DNA of 25,130 nucleotides from G020354085 sp964482055 (GTDB lineage Bacteria > Pseudomonadota > Gammaproteobacteria > Acidiferrobacterales > Sulfurifustaceae): contig CAYZVX010000041.1 in assembly GCA_964482055.1 (NCBI GenBank), positions 1-25,130 of the forward strand. The letters run 5' to 3'. Made by a program: the position numbers and the translations under genes. Of this stretch, positions 25,123 through 25,130 are shown piece by piece. The notes below the pieces were generated by a model that was given only the letters and a program-made list of their open reading frames with translations, ran no database searches and was not told where the DNA came from. Within the stretch, counting starts at the first letter, position 1. The number at the start of each line of letters is the position of its first letter.

Positions 25123-25130
25123 GGGCGCCG

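Overview
The window is GC-rich proteobacterial chromosome, most likely from a gammaproteobacterium. Three things support this: the block fur / bamE / rnfH / ratA / smpB, a one-piece tmRNA whose tag reads ANDDNYALAA, and Fur and BamE sequences of the gamma type. A run of exactly 100 N at 7214-7313, next to a tandem repeat, shows that this is a scaffolded draft assembly. The lineage call rests on gene order and remembered family features, not on a search.

Layout. (1) 26-3383, plus strand: a metal-uptake block with a small DUF2946-like protein, a porin-like outer-membrane protein, a ZnuA-like binding protein and a ZnuB-like permease. No ATPase gene is present. (2) 3416-7212: a housekeeping block with fur divergent from bamE, then rnfH and ratA on the minus strand, an SNF-family sodium symporter broken by a frameshift, and smpB. 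(3) 7214-7421: assembly gap plus a 54-bp tandem repeat. (4) 7435-12935, minus strand: a soluble two-GAF histidine kinase, a stand-alone receiver and an NtrC-type sigma54 activator with overlapping ends. Downstream lie two small secreted proteins and a frameshifted c-type cytochrome. Between activator and first secreted gene are two matching palindromes, a possible IHF site and a near-consensus sigma54 promoter, which together look like a complete signalling circuit. (5) 13439-14029: a hemerythrin-like protein with an FNR/DNR-like dyad just upstream. (6) 14157-14547: ssrA (tmRNA) with promoter and terminator. (7) About 14548-22985: a probable genomic island downstream of ssrA. It holds an IS256-type transposase remnant, a 246-bp element bounded by inverted repeats, a broken mobile-element gene, and an overlapping or closely spaced set of three: heavy-metal RND pump, MFS transporter, and DedA-PAP2-LssY fusion. 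A short degraded copy of the ssrA T-arm sits at its right side. (8) 23338-25089: a CPA2 (KefB-like) cation/proton antiporter.

How the parts work together. SmpB and tmRNA form the trans-translation system. RatA, RnfH and BamE are neighbours in many gammaproteobacteria. The kinase, receiver and activator would pass a cytoplasmic signal to the sigma54 promoter at 9211-9226 and so control export of a small protein with a duplicated Cys-containing motif. The RND-MFS-DedA/PAP2 set looks like acquired envelope or metal-stress functions that lost their original upstream partners when mobile DNA inserted.

Most novel points: the sigma54/twin-palindrome circuit with its unrecognised secreted target, the ssrA-linked island with a remnant attachment site, and the short inverted-repeat element at 15809-16054.
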